NCBI GenBank assembly: GCA_022772525.1
Contig: JALFAD010000069.1
Coordinates: 25,781-89,780 of the forward strand
Reading direction: 5' to 3'
Origin: Clostridiales bacterium
GTDB taxonomy: Bacteria; Bacillota; Clostridia; Oscillospirales; Oscillospiraceae
DNA: 64,000 nucleotides
Part shown: piece after piece, positions 22,132 through 30,266 of the stretch
Layout of the letters: every line of letters starts with the position of its first letter
Numbering within the stretch: the first letter of the stretch is position 1
Made by a program: the position numbers and the translations under genes
The notes under the pieces: generated by a model
The model's database searches: none
What the model saw: only the letters and a program-made list of their open reading frames with translations
Told to the model about the DNA's origin: nothing

Positions 22132-23946
22132 TTACGGACAGATATCGACATCATAGCACCTAAGCCAGAAATCCAGTTGCAGGAAATACGCCATAATCTG
22201 CGGATTTCGCATTAGCTGACCATACCACGGCCACTCGGAGGTACCTTCCAGCAGTTTTTTGAGCTGCGCTTTATCCACAATCTCCCAGACAGGTGAGTGC
22301 CCCAATGTCATTTCCCGGAATTCTTTGGAAATCAGCTCTGTATAATGGGGATCAAAGGTTTTGGGATAGGGACTTTTTTTCCTGTATAGAACCTCTTCCG
22401 GCAGGAGGCCTTTTACCGCCTCCCGCAGCAAGCCCTTTTCCTTTCCCCGGTAATCCTTGAATTCCCACGGAACCCCATAGAGGTATTCCGCAATCCGGTA
22501 ATCGCAGAACGGAACCCGGACCTCCAGACCGTGATACATACTCATCCGGTCCTTCCTGTCCAGCAGGGTCTGCATGAACCAGCGGAAGTTCAGATTGACC
22601 ATTTCCTTCATCCGTCTTTCCAGCGCGGATGTGCCGGGGAGAATATCGCTTTCCCGGCAGGTTTTTCCATAGGCATCCATGATGAACTCCTCCGGATGAA
22701 GAACCAGGCCCGTTCGCAGCAGTGAGATGCGCTGATGCGTATTCTGCGCCCACGGAAATCCTTCCCGTTCCCGAACCGCCGGGTCCCGATACCACGGATA
22801 TCCGCCAAATATTTCATCAGCACATTCCCCGGACAGGGCTACCCGTACTTTCTTTCGGATATCGCCGCAGAAAGCCAGCAGAGAGAAATCCACGTCCGCC
22901 ATTCCGGGCAGGTCTCTGGCAATGGTGGCCTCCTCCAGCGCGCCGCACAGCATTTCCGGCGTCAGAACCGTCCACTGGTGCAGCGTATCCAGCGCCTTCT
23001 GCATGATTCCGATGTATACGCTGTCCGAATTGGGCTGAAATTTACTTGCCCGGAAAAATTGATCATTGTTCAGGTAGTCCACAGAAAAGGTTTTCAGCCT
23101 TTTTCCGTTCTTCTTTTCCTGTCCGGCGCAAATTGCGGTAATAATACTGGAATCCAAGCCGCCGGACAGGAATGTGCCGATGGGAACGTCGGAAACCATC
23201 TGACGTTGTATAGCATCAAAGACCAGCCATCGCACATGCTCCACCGTCTCCGCAAAATTCTCTGTGTGCTCCCGGTCTCGAAGCTTCCAGTACTGGGTGA
23301 TCTTCAACCGTCCTTCCTGATAAATCGCATAGTGCCCCGGTTCTATCTCCCGGATCCCCTGAAAAACACCGCTTCCCGGCAGTCTCCCGGGCCCCAGCAG
23401 GATCAGCTGCGCAATCCCTTCTCTGTCCAGCCGTGCCTTTACCGTTGGATATTGCAGAATGGTTTTCATCTCCGAGGCAAAGAGCAGTCCGTTTCCGTGC
23501 TGCATATAGAACAGCGGTTTCACGCCAATTCTGTCGCGGGCGAGAAACAGGCGTCCGCGTTTCTCCTCCCATACGGCAAAGGCGAAAATTCCGTTCAGCT
23601 GATCGAGGCATGCCGCACCGTATTCCGCATATGCGTGCAGGACAACCTCCGTATCGGAGTATCCATGGAACGTGTGCCCGCTGTCAGTCAGCACGCTTCG
23701 CAGCGCTTCGGTATTGTAAAGCTCTCCGTTGTAGACAAGCGTATAGCGCTCCCCAGCCCAGTCCAGTGACATGGGCTGTTTTCCGCCCTCCGGGTCAATA
23801 ATCGCCAGCCGTGTGTGTAGCAGCGCTGTATCGCCGTGAACATAGGTTCCCTCAGAATCCGGTCCCCGCCGGCGCATGGTGTCCAGCATATGTTCTAATA
23901 GCGTCTCATCAGATGGCAATCCGACTACACCTGAAATTGCACACAT
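22132..23946 (-). CDS. asnB: Asparagine synthetase (glutamine-hydrolysing), long form
   Basis: The 604-residue enzyme is the longer AsnB type. The start is placed at the ATG giving Cys2 (MCAISGVVGLPSDE), since the nucleophile must follow the initiator Met. The amidotransferase domain has RRRGPDSEGTYVHGD and LVYNGELYN. The synthetase domain has [16 protein letters not shown] near residue 263 and ALSGECADEIFGGYPW. It stands alone on the minus strand between pyk and a rightward cluster. Compared with the copy at 6644 it is outside the nitrogen run and probably under different control. Confidence 0.92.
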   Translation of the reverse strand: MCAISGVVGLPSDETLLEHMLDTMRRRGPDSEGTYVHGDTALLHTRLAIIDPEGGKQPMSLDWAGERYTLVYNGELYNTEALRSVLTDSGHTFHGYSDTEVVLHAYAEYGAACLDQLNGIFAFAVWEEKRGRLFLARDRIGVKPLFYMQHGNGLLFASEMKTILQYPTVKARLDREGIAQLILLGPGRLPGSGVFQGIREIEPGHYAIYQEGRLKITQYWKLRDREHTENFAETVEHVRWLVFDAIQRQMVSDVPIGTFLSGGLDSSIITAICAGQEKKNGKRLKTFSVDYLNNDQFFRASKFQPNSDSVYIGIMQKALDTLHQWTVLTPEMLCGALEEATIARDLPGMADVDFSLLAFCGDIRKKVRVALSGECADEIFGGYPWYRDPAVREREGFPWAQNTHQRISLLRTGLVLHPEEFIMDAYGKTCRESDILPGTSALERRMKEMVNLNFRWFMQTLLDRKDRMSMYHGLEVRVPFCDYRIAEYLYGVPWEFKDYRGKEKGLLREAVKGLLPEEVLYRKKSPYPKTFDPHYTELISKEFREMTLGHSPVWEIVDKAQLKKLLEGTSEWPWYGQLMRNPQIMAYFLQLDFWLRCYDVDICP

Positions 23947-24022
23947 AAAATCACGTCCCTTCATCTCCGTATTCTATGTATACCCGGTTGCCGGATGTGC
24001 ATACTAGCATTGGTGATGATCG

Positions 24023-24451
24023 ATGAAAAACAGCAAAGAAATCCTTTCGTCCGTACTGAAGACGACACAGATGGGGCAAATTGGAATTCGCAGCGTGCTT
24101 GACACCAGTATGCGGCCCGCATTGAGAAAAGCATTGGAATCACAGCTTCACGAATATGACTCCATCGAAACAGAGGCGCACTCCTTAGCGACCCAGCGGG
24201 GGTGGGAACTGGAAGAACTGGACCCAGGTATTCGGATGATGACGGATATGATGACCCGGATGAAGCTCCGCGGCGGTAATACCGATTCCAAGATCGCCGG
24301 TATGATGATTCAGGGCAATACCAAGGGTATGATCAAGGGCCTCAGAAATATCCATCAGTTTGCCAATCAGGACGCACAGGTCAAAACCATCTCACAAAAA
24401 CTGCTGGACTGTGAAACCGCCAATATCCGGCAGATGCAGGGATATTTATAA
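24023..24451 (+). CDS. Helical hypothetical protein
   Basis: The 142-residue protein has no signal peptide or membrane segment and looks all-alpha. It begins MKNSKEILSSVLKTTQMGQI and has a Met- and Gly-rich middle (MMTDMMTRMKLRGG). The pattern suggests a four-helix, ferritin-like or DUF2383-like fold, but I could not assign a family. The ribosome-binding site is weak. It precedes the SpoIID-like cluster by about 100 bases on the same strand, so a spore or envelope role is possible. Confidence 0.6.
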   Translation: MKNSKEILSSVLKTTQMGQIGIRSVLDTSMRPALRKALESQLHEYDSIETEAHSLATQRGWELEELDPGIRMMTDMMTRMKLRGGNTDSKIAGMMIQGNTKGMIKGLRNIHQFANQDAQVKTISQKLLDCETANIRQMQGYL

Positions 24452-24548
24452 TCTTTTCAGGCAGCGCAGAACCAACCACTCTGCGCTGCCTGCACATTTT
24501 TACCGGAAACAGCATATCCTATTCAGGAATCTGAAAGGAGCTGATACC

Positions 24549-24929
24549 TTGCCATCCACGGGTTACATACAGGTTCGCGCTTATACCAGCGACGCGCAGT
24601 ATCCTCTGCGGAACGTTGCAATCACTGTTACCTCCCAGGACGGGACGGCGATCGCCATGCGCCTTACGGACAGGAGCGGCAAAATAACCCCCATCCCCAT
24701 TCCCGTTCCTGATAAGGCGGAAAGCCAGTCCCCTGATCCGTCAGAGCGGCCATACACAGTGGTTAATCTGTACGCACGCCTGAGCGGCTATGAGCAGACG
24801 GAGGCGGAGAATTTACAGGTGTTCGCCGGTACGACCACCATTCAGAATTTGGAAATGATACCGCTTTCTGAATTCCCCGACCAGTGGGATCAAATGATCA
24901 TCTTTGATACCCCGCCTCAGAATCTATAG
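24549..24929 (+). CDS. Small beta-sandwich protein, TTG start
   Basis: A 126-residue protein starts at a TTG placed 8 bases after AAAGGAG. It begins STGYIQVRAYTSDAQYPLRN, then VAITVTSQDGTAIAMRLTDR, which resembles carboxypeptidase-regulatory-like domains that tether or space other proteins. No signal peptide or catalytic motif is visible. Only 10 bases separate it from the SpoIID-like gene, so they are likely one operon. Confidence 0.7.
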   Translation: MPSTGYIQVRAYTSDAQYPLRNVAITVTSQDGTAIAMRLTDRSGKITPIPIPVPDKAESQSPDPSERPYTVVNLYARLSGYEQTEAENLQVFAGTTTIQNLEMIPLSEFPDQWDQMIIFDTPPQNL

Positions 24930-24939
24930 GAGGTGAACC

Positions 24940-26163
24940 ATGCCGCAGATCCTGCCCTATATTCCCCAGCGGATTACCGTCCATCTGGGGCCGCCTGACG
25001 CGGACGCGCAGAATGTCACCGTCAGCTTTCCCGACTATGTAAAAAACGTCGCGTCCAGCGAAATCTACCCTACATGGGAAGAAAGCGCACTCCGGGCAAA
25101 TATCCTTGCCATCGTGTCCTTCGCGCTGAACCGGGTATACACCGAGTTTTACAGAAGCCGGGGATATGATTTTGATATCACCAATTCAACTGCCTATGAC
25201 CAGTTTTTTGTCAACGGGCGAAGCTACTTTGAAAATGTGGCGCGGCTAGCGGATGAGCTGTATACCAGCTATCTGCGGCGGCCTGGATTTGTGGAGCCGC
25301 TGGCGGCAAAATTCTGCAACGGTACCACGGTGACCTGTGAGGGCCTCAGTCAATGGGGCAGCCAGAATCTGGCGCTTCAGGGCTATACAGCGCCGGAAAT
25401 TCTGCGCAGCTACTATGGCGACGTGGAAATTGTCAGCAACGCCCCAGTTCAGGGAATCACTTCGTCCTATCCCGGTGTACTGCGCAGAGGATACTCAGGC
25501 CCCAGTGTCGTGATCCTTCAGGTTATGCTCAACAGAATTTCCCAGAATTACCCCGCAATTCCTAAAATTTCCCTTGTTGACGGTATTTTTGGTGCCCAGA
25601 CAGAGGCTGCAGTCATCCGGTTTCAGGAAATCTTTAACCTGACGCCTGATGGTGTCGTGGGACGGTCGACCTGGAATGCACTGGTACGGTATTATGTTGC
25701 GGTCACAAGCCTGGCAGAGCTTCGCAGTCAGGGGCAGCAGTTTTACGCGATTAACTGGGCAAATTCAAATCCCATTCAGCAGGGGGATCGGGGGGTGAAA
25801 GTTGAGCATTTACAGTATATGCTTCAGGTTCTTTCCTCTTACATACCGGAAATCCCACCCGTAACCATTGACGGCGTTTTTGGCCCCAATACACGTGACG
25901 CGGTGTTGGCAGCCCAGCGCCGGTTCGGTCTGCCGCAAACCGGCGTAGTTGATTTTGATACATGGGAGGCAATCTACGATCAATTCTCCGGCATTGAAAC
26001 AACCACCTGGCGTGACCCGGAGAACTTCCCCTATACCTCCGCGATTCTTGGAAACAGCAACCCTCGCGCACGTTATTCCGCAACCAGCACCATGTCCCAA
26101 TTTCCCGGAGAAAACCTCAGTTCCGGGCAGCAGGACCCCGTCAGACAGGAGGCGCCAAGATGA
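24940..26163 (+). CDS. SpoIID-like protein with two peptidoglycan-binding domains
   Basis: The 407-residue protein has an N-terminal SpoIID/LytB-like region (about 1-160; ANILAIVSFALNRVYTEF, FDITNSTAYDQFF, CEGLSQWGSQNLALQGYTAP) and two PG_binding_1 repeats (about 180-255, with VDGIFGAQTEAAVIRFQE, and 270-345, with IDGVFGPNTRDAVLAAQRRF). SpoIID is a lytic transglycosylase used in engulfment. There is no signal peptide at the N-terminus, which is odd for a wall enzyme and hints at action inside the mother cell or on the forespore side. An AGGAGG site precedes the start. It overlaps the next gene by 4 bases. Confidence 0.8.
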   Translation: MPQILPYIPQRITVHLGPPDADAQNVTVSFPDYVKNVASSEIYPTWEESALRANILAIVSFALNRVYTEFYRSRGYDFDITNSTAYDQFFVNGRSYFENVARLADELYTSYLRRPGFVEPLAAKFCNGTTVTCEGLSQWGSQNLALQGYTAPEILRSYYGDVEIVSNAPVQGITSSYPGVLRRGYSGPSVVILQVMLNRISQNYPAIPKISLVDGIFGAQTEAAVIRFQEIFNLTPDGVVGRSTWNALVRYYVAVTSLAELRSQGQQFYAINWANSNPIQQGDRGVKVEHLQYMLQVLSSYIPEIPPVTIDGVFGPNTRDAVLAAQRRFGLPQTGVVDFDTWEAIYDQFSGIETTTWRDPENFPYTSAILGNSNPRARYSATSTMSQFPGENLSSGQQDPVRQEAPR

Positions 26164-26702
26164 GACCACCGGAATCCTTTGTCGGACAGCCGATCCGAAG
26201 CCTGCAAACGATGCTTCAGGTGATTGCGCAGAACGATCCAAGTTACCTTACAGTCATCCCAGACGGCATTTACGGCCCGGAAACCATTCGCGCGGTCGCA
26301 GCGTTCCAGCGAAAGCATATGCTGCCGGTAACCGGAATCACCGATCTGAAAACGTGGGAAGCGATTGTGCCCATTTATGATCAAAGTCTTGCCGCCCAGA
26401 ATGCCGCGCCGCCGGTCGAAGTTGTTTGGAATCCCGGCGTTGTTTTGTACCGCGGAGAATTTCATCCAAATCTTTTTCTGGTGCAGGGAATGCTGGCAGT
26501 GCTGGCAGATGTTTATCACAGCGTCAGTAAGCCCTCACAAAGCGGTGTTCTGGATGACATTACATCGGATTCCCTTGCATCTTTCCAAATGCTCAGCGGG
26601 CTTCCTATGACGGGGAATCTGGACAGACTGACCTGGGTCCAACTGTCACAGCAATATCCGCTGGCTGCCAACAGGGCAGCCGCCGCGCATGGCGCAAAAT
26701 AG
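26160..26702 (+). CDS. Peptidoglycan-binding domain protein
   Basis: The 180-residue product carries two PG_binding_1-type repeats (about 10-75: LQTMLQVIAQND and PDGIYGPETIRAVAAFQRKH; and about 100-170: LVQGMLAVLADVYH, SDSLASFQMLSGLPMTG). It has no catalytic domain and no signal peptide. It overlaps the SpoIID-like gene by 4 bases (ATGA), so the two are translationally coupled and probably bind the same wall substrate. Confidence 0.8.
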   Translation: MRPPESFVGQPIRSLQTMLQVIAQNDPSYLTVIPDGIYGPETIRAVAAFQRKHMLPVTGITDLKTWEAIVPIYDQSLAAQNAAPPVEVVWNPGVVLYRGEFHPNLFLVQGMLAVLADVYHSVSKPSQSGVLDDITSDSLASFQMLSGLPMTGNLDRLTWVQLSQQYPLAANRAAAAHGAK

Positions 26703-26749
26703 GAAGTTGTTTCGAAAATATGAATTTTCGTGAAACTGGATGGTAATAC

Positions 26750-26778
26750 TTGATAATTCAAAGGGAATTGTCTATAAT
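26750..26778 (+). promoter_or_regulatory. SigA promoter of pgsA
   Basis: TTGATA (26750-26755), a 17-base spacer and TATAAT (26773-26778), 51 bases before the pgsA start codon. Confidence 0.8.
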
Positions 26779-26829
26779 ATGTGGCATGCGTTAATCATAA
26801 TGCTACTGACATAGGCGGAGGATGATTCC

Positions 26830-27411
26830 ATGTTTATCAGGAACTGGAAAAAGGAAATATTTTCGATTCCCAATATATTAAGCTTGTTTCGTCTGCTGCT
26901 CATTCCCGTTTATGCGACAATATATCTGAATGCCACGGAACACGATCAGTATATTCTTGCCGGTGTCATTTTGGCGGTATCCTGCCTGACAGATATGATC
27001 GACGGAAAGATCGCACGGAAATACAACATGATCACGACACTTGGAAAGATTTTAGACCCCCTGGCAGATAAACTCACACAGTTGACGTTGACCGTCTGCC
27101 TGAGTCTCAAATACCCGGTATTATACCCTGTTCTCGGACTGTTTGTTATCAAAGAACTGTTCCAGCTGGTGCTGGGTGTTGTCTTCCTGCGTAAAGGGAA
27201 AATGCTCCCCGGAGCGCTGATGGCAGGAAAGGTCTGTACAACCATTCTGTTTGTCAGCCTGATTGCATTGGTCCTGATGCCGAATATCAATCCTGTAGCG
27301 GTAAAGGTAATCGCTGTCATCGACGCACTGTTTTTAGTCATTTCCTTCGCCAGCTATGCAAGGGCCTACTTTGGCAAGAATGTCAAAGTTCAGGATATTC
27401 AATCCGAATAA
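26830..27411 (+). CDS. pgsA: CDP-diacylglycerol-glycerol-3-phosphate phosphatidyltransferase
   Basis: The 193-residue membrane enzyme makes phosphatidylglycerol phosphate. The CDP-alcohol phosphotransferase signature, DG-x2-AR-x8-G-x3-D-x3-D, is read in DMIDGKIARKYNMITTLG followed by KILDPLADKL near residue 55-80. Several hydrophobic helices follow. An AGGCGGAGG site and a good promoter precede it. The closest alternative is another CDP-alcohol transferase of the same family. Confidence 0.9.
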   Translation: MFIRNWKKEIFSIPNILSLFRLLLIPVYATIYLNATEHDQYILAGVILAVSCLTDMIDGKIARKYNMITTLGKILDPLADKLTQLTLTVCLSLKYPVLYPVLGLFVIKELFQLVLGVVFLRKGKMLPGALMAGKVCTTILFVSLIALVLMPNINPVAVKVIAVIDALFLVISFASYARAYFGKNVKVQDIQSE

Positions 27412-27419
27412 GCAAATAA

Positions 27420-27567
27420 CGGCAAAATAATACGGCGGCTCAAACATGCTGAGCCGCCGTGTTCCTTTGTCCTCTCTTTCGGGGAAACAAAGTGTCACGG
27501 GTACGCCGTCGGGTTATCCGCAGATATTTCCACGGCATCGGCTTTCCCCATTGCTTCCCTCGCTGTA
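27420..27567 (-). ncRNA. Candidate structured small RNA
   Basis: The gap after pgsA carries, on the minus strand, an extended -10 element (TGGTATACT, 27573-27581), then about 130 bases able to fold as nested stems: GGGGAAA with TTTCCCC (27543-27549 and 27481-27487), GCCGT with ACGGC, and TATC-TGCG-GATA. A terminator-like hairpin (27432-27460) closes it, followed by TATTATTTT. A second pairing, CTTTGTTT with GGACAAAG, competes with the first stem. There is no ORF downstream on this strand, which suggests a stand-alone RNA. I could not match it to a known family. Confidence 0.4.
27432..27460. terminator. Hairpin terminator after pgsA
   Basis: A perfect 10-base inverted repeat, ACGGCGGCTC and GAGCCGCCGT. 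It lies 20 bases after the pgsA stop and can also end the minus-strand RNA candidate. The T-runs on both sides are weak. Confidence 0.6.
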
Positions 27568-27645
27568 AGTATAGTATACCAGATCTTTTGGGCAATTGGT
27601 GAAGAATTCTTGAACAATCGTCAAAAAGAATCTGACATAATGCAC

Positions 27646-27674
27646 AAAAAAAGGACAGCACAAATGGCTGTCCT
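27646..27674 (-). terminator. Terminator of the small membrane protein gene
   Basis: On the minus strand AGGACAGC pairs with GCTGTCCT around a 7-base loop, followed by a run of T. It lies just beyond the stop of the gene at 27682-28086. Confidence 0.85.
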
Positions 27675-27681
27675 CAAACTG

Positions 27682-28086
27682 TCAGGTTGGGTATGCGTTG
27701 CTGAGCAGAAGCAGCAGCGGCAGCGCAAGCGTGAAAATGCTGATGGCCCAGGAATACATTGCCTTTCTGGAGCAGAACATAAGAATCAGGCATCCGACTG
27801 TCAGGGCCAGCGGCCCCATGACCGCCATGTTGCGGCTGATATACTGCGCGAATTCTCCCGTAGCCTGTAAATTGATACCTACCTGCTCCGGAAGGTGTTC
27901 CCGATTGTAAGCGGCCAGCTTCAGCGCATAGTAGACAACCGGCGCTGCCATAACAAACTTTCTCAACCGGAACAGCCAGACACCAACGGCGTTGATGATC
28001 CGGTTGACCTTGCCGACCACGGATTTTACTTTTTCCAGACCCGTTTGGGTTTTCACTTCATTGACAGAAGCACCGGCGTTTTCCAT
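27682..28086 (-). CDS. Small membrane protein, unknown function
   Basis: The 134-residue product has a polar N-terminus with a weak amphipathic helix (GLEKVKSVVGKVNRIINAVG) and two or three hydrophobic segments toward the C-terminus (MAVMGPLALTVGCLILMF; SWAISIFTLALPLLLLLS). I do not recognise a family. It starts at an ATG after a GGGGAGG site. It has its own terminator and stands alone on its strand. Confidence 0.65.
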   Translation of the reverse strand: MENAGASVNEVKTQTGLEKVKSVVGKVNRIINAVGVWLFRLRKFVMAAPVVYYALKLAAYNREHLPEQVGINLQATGEFAQYISRNMAVMGPLALTVGCLILMFCSRKAMYSWAISIFTLALPLLLLLSNAYPT

Positions 28087-28243
28087 ATGCTGCCTCCCCT
28101 ATCTCTTTTGCGCATTGTACCACAGATTCCGGCCCAAAGCAAGTAAACAATCTATGACTTTCCAAGACCGGATAAAGAAACGGTCCAATTTATTGTACCA
28201 TTTCTCTGCTACACTCTCCTCAACATCATAAGGAGGGTATGTT

Positions 28244-28411
28244 ATGAAGCATCCAGCACAGTACGCACATCTTTGCATCTATCGCACCGAGGTACAGAAA
28301 GCCACGGTCAACAGACATCTTTTCTCACAAAAAGTCATGGATATTGCTTTAAGCGCTGTTTCCTTTGCGGGCTTGATCAGTGCCATGGTGTTCCTTGCCG
28401 CTATTGTCTGA
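28244..28411 (+). CDS. 55-residue single-pass membrane peptide
   Basis: A short gene begins 5-6 bases after a strong AAGGAGGG. The product starts MKHPAQYAHLCIYRTEVQKA and ends in one hydrophobic helix (SAVSFAGLISAMVFLAAIV) at the extreme C-terminus, so the N-terminus probably stays in the cytoplasm. The last 11 bases overlap the end of the convergent phosphodiesterase gene. The good ribosome-binding site and the coherent transmembrane tail support it as real. Function is unknown. Confidence 0.6.
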   Translation: MKHPAQYAHLCIYRTEVQKATVNRHLFSQKVMDIALSAVSFAGLISAMVFLAAIV

Positions 28412-28895
28412 GCAAATCGGCTTCCCTCAGGATTCTACAGGCTTCAATTTCCCCGTTCCTGGTTTCAAGGATACCGGCAGTGCCGCCATAATAGCCGCTG
28501 CTTCCGGGATTCATGACCCACAGGCCGTCCGCTTCTCTGTGACACTCGGCAATGTGTGTATGACCATACAGAACGGCATCCACTCTCGCCGCTCTGGCAT
28601 CCTTCAGAAGTGCGCCAATGCCCAGTTTGACCTGATGCCTGTGACCATGGGTCATATACAGGCGCACGCCGCAGACCCGGTCAACGAGGATTTCGGGCTG
28701 TCCCGGCGGGCAGCGATAGCGGTCGCAGTTTCCCGGCACCTGATAAAACGGGATTTCCGGAAACGCTTCCTTCAAAACAGTCCCATCATCAAAATAGTCC
28801 CCAAGATGAATCATCGCATCCGGTTGGATCTTTTCAACACACAAGCGCATAAAACGGAGTGTAGAATGAGAATCTGACAATACAAGAATCGTCAT
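28401..28895 (-). CDS. Metallophosphoesterase, YfcE/MJ0936 family
   Basis: The 164-residue phosphodiesterase has the calcineurin-like motifs in order: LVLSDSHS, IHLGDYFDDG, VPGNCDRY, YMTHGHRH and LYGHTH. The first, second and last supply metal ligands. The ATG at 28895 follows GGGAGGA and fits the family start, better than an upstream alternative. Substrate is unknown; the family acts on phosphodiesters. Confidence 0.88.
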   Translation of the reverse strand: MTILVLSDSHSTLRFMRLCVEKIQPDAMIHLGDYFDDGTVLKEAFPEIPFYQVPGNCDRYRCPPGQPEILVDRVCGVRLYMTHGHRHQVKLGIGALLKDARAARVDAVLYGHTHIAECHREADGLWVMNPGSSGYYGGTAGILETRNGEIEACRILREADLLRQ

Positions 28896-29134
28896 AGCAG
28901 TCCTCCCCTGTTCAGTCTGTGTGATAGAGCGCAATCTCATACGGTCTGCGCCGAACCACTATTTCCCGAAAAACCAAAAATCTGACACCGAGCTCTTTGA
29001 ATTATATCACCCATGCCGCGTCTGTCAAGGGCAGAGCATCGTGAATGACATACAACAGAAAAAGGCAGTCACATTTCTTTCAACCGCCGCATATTCTATT
29101 GCATGAGACTCTACCTATCAGGAGGGATACTGGT

Positions 29135-29356
29135 ATGCAGCAGATACCGGATATGGGAGAATTGATTCGTTTAGCACAAACGCCGGCAGGTCAGCGACTG
29201 ATCGCGCTGCTCCAGAAGAAGGGCGGTTCCCGGCTCCAGCAGGCCATCGAAAACGCCGCCGCAGGAGACTATGACAAAGCAAAGGCAGTATTTTCAGAGC
29301 TTTTGTCCACACCGGAAGCGCAGGTCCTAATCAAGGAACTGGAGGGACGAAAATGA
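29135..29356 (+). CDS. Small helical hypothetical protein, first of three
   Basis: A 73-residue protein with start after GGAGGG (8-base spacing), beginning MQQIPDMGELIRLAQTPAGQ. It reads as mostly helical, with ALLQKKGGSRLQQAIENAAA. It overlaps the next gene by 4 bases. The three genes here form a compact coupled unit I recall as conserved among gut Clostridia, but I cannot name a function. Confidence 0.65.
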   Translation: MQQIPDMGELIRLAQTPAGQRLIALLQKKGGSRLQQAIENAAAGDYDKAKAVFSELLSTPEAQVLIKELEGRK

Positions 29357-29706
29357 GCGAACTGGAAGAAAAGCTGGGTTCGATCCTGTCCAACCCGCAG
29401 CTCATGCAGCAGATTGCGACCATGGCGCAGGCGATCGGTCAATCATCACCCCAGCAGGCGCCTCCCCAGTCAAAAGCACCGCCAGCCCCGGCTTTGCCAG
29501 ACCCCGCCATGCTGAAAAGCCTTTCTGAAATGGCGCAGGCCGGTCGTATTGACCAGGAGCAGCAGGAATTGCTCCACGCTCTGACCCCATTTCTGAGTCA
29601 GGCAAGGATTGGAAAGCTGGAGCGGGCCATGCGGGCAGCCAAAATGGCCGGATTTGCGTCGTTTTTTTTGAAATCCGGGGGATTGAATCTCTTCGGTGGG
29701 AGGTAG
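29353..29706 (+). CDS. Helical hypothetical protein with Pro/Gln-rich linker
   Basis: The 117-residue product has a helical start (MSELEEKLGSILSNPQLMQQ), a Gln/Pro/Ala-rich linker (about residues 35-50), and a second helical part ending RAAKMAGFASFF, then a glycine-rich tail. Its ATG overlaps the previous stop. The repeat of a short helical pair with the preceding protein suggests the two may interact. No family was recognised. Confidence 0.65.
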   Translation: MSELEEKLGSILSNPQLMQQIATMAQAIGQSSPQQAPPQSKAPPAPALPDPAMLKSLSEMAQAGRIDQEQQELLHALTPFLSQARIGKLERAMRAAKMAGFASFFLKSGGLNLFGGR

Positions 29707-29709
29707 GAT

Positions 29710-30075
29710 ATGTATAATCGCTATATTCCCCAGCCAGATGGTTCCTATCGAAGGAATCGGATGCCGGATACGCAGCGTCCAGTGCCTCCGCAGACGCAGC
29801 AGCCGACCGCGCCGGATGCCTATGCAAACGCACAATTTCCTCAGAAGCCCACCGGCTCGCCACCGTACAATAGCAGCAATCGCGATCGACCTGCTTCCAA
29901 AAGAAACAAGGGGACTGCGCCTGCATCCGTTGGCAGTTTTTTGCGCCAGCTGCTGCCCGGAAATTTTGACACAGAGGACTTGCTGGTGGTCATTCTCCTG
30001 CTTCTCATGGCAGGGGATTGCGAAGAAGACCGCAGCAACGCACTGCTGACCCTTGCGTTATACCTGTTTCTGTAA
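29710..30075 (+). CDS. Pro/Gln-rich protein with hydrophobic C-terminus
   Basis: The 121-residue product has a disordered Pro/Gln/Asn-rich N-terminus (about 1-70) and a C-terminal block LRQLLPGNFDTEDLLVVILL followed by a second hydrophobic stretch (NALLTLALYLFL) split by an acidic patch, MAGDCEEDRS. The two hydrophobic stretches look like a short helical hairpin in or on a membrane. It follows its neighbour by 3 bases. Function is unknown. Confidence 0.6.
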   Translation: MYNRYIPQPDGSYRRNRMPDTQRPVPPQTQQPTAPDAYANAQFPQKPTGSPPYNSSNRDRPASKRNKGTAPASVGSFLRQLLPGNFDTEDLLVVILLLLMAGDCEEDRSNALLTLALYLFL

Positions 30076-30162
30076 AACACGCAAACGGTGCGCTTCATTA
30101 TATGGCAATATCGCCAGTTCTCTGTGATGCTGTATTTTTTTCGCTTTTTCTTTTGAATATAC

Positions 30163-30191
30163 TTGCAAGCGGGTGTTTGTTTTGCTAAAAT
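30163..30191 (+). promoter_or_regulatory. SigA promoter of the FmdE-like gene
   Basis: TTGCAA (30163-30168), a 17-base spacer and TAAAAT (30186-30191), about 75 bases before the FmdE-like start. Confidence 0.65.
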
Positions 30192-30266
30192 AGCCGGGTT
30201 AGAATCGTGGTAATATGCCTGTCCCCTCTACTGAATACGCTTTTCAGGCAAATGAAAGGATTAGAA

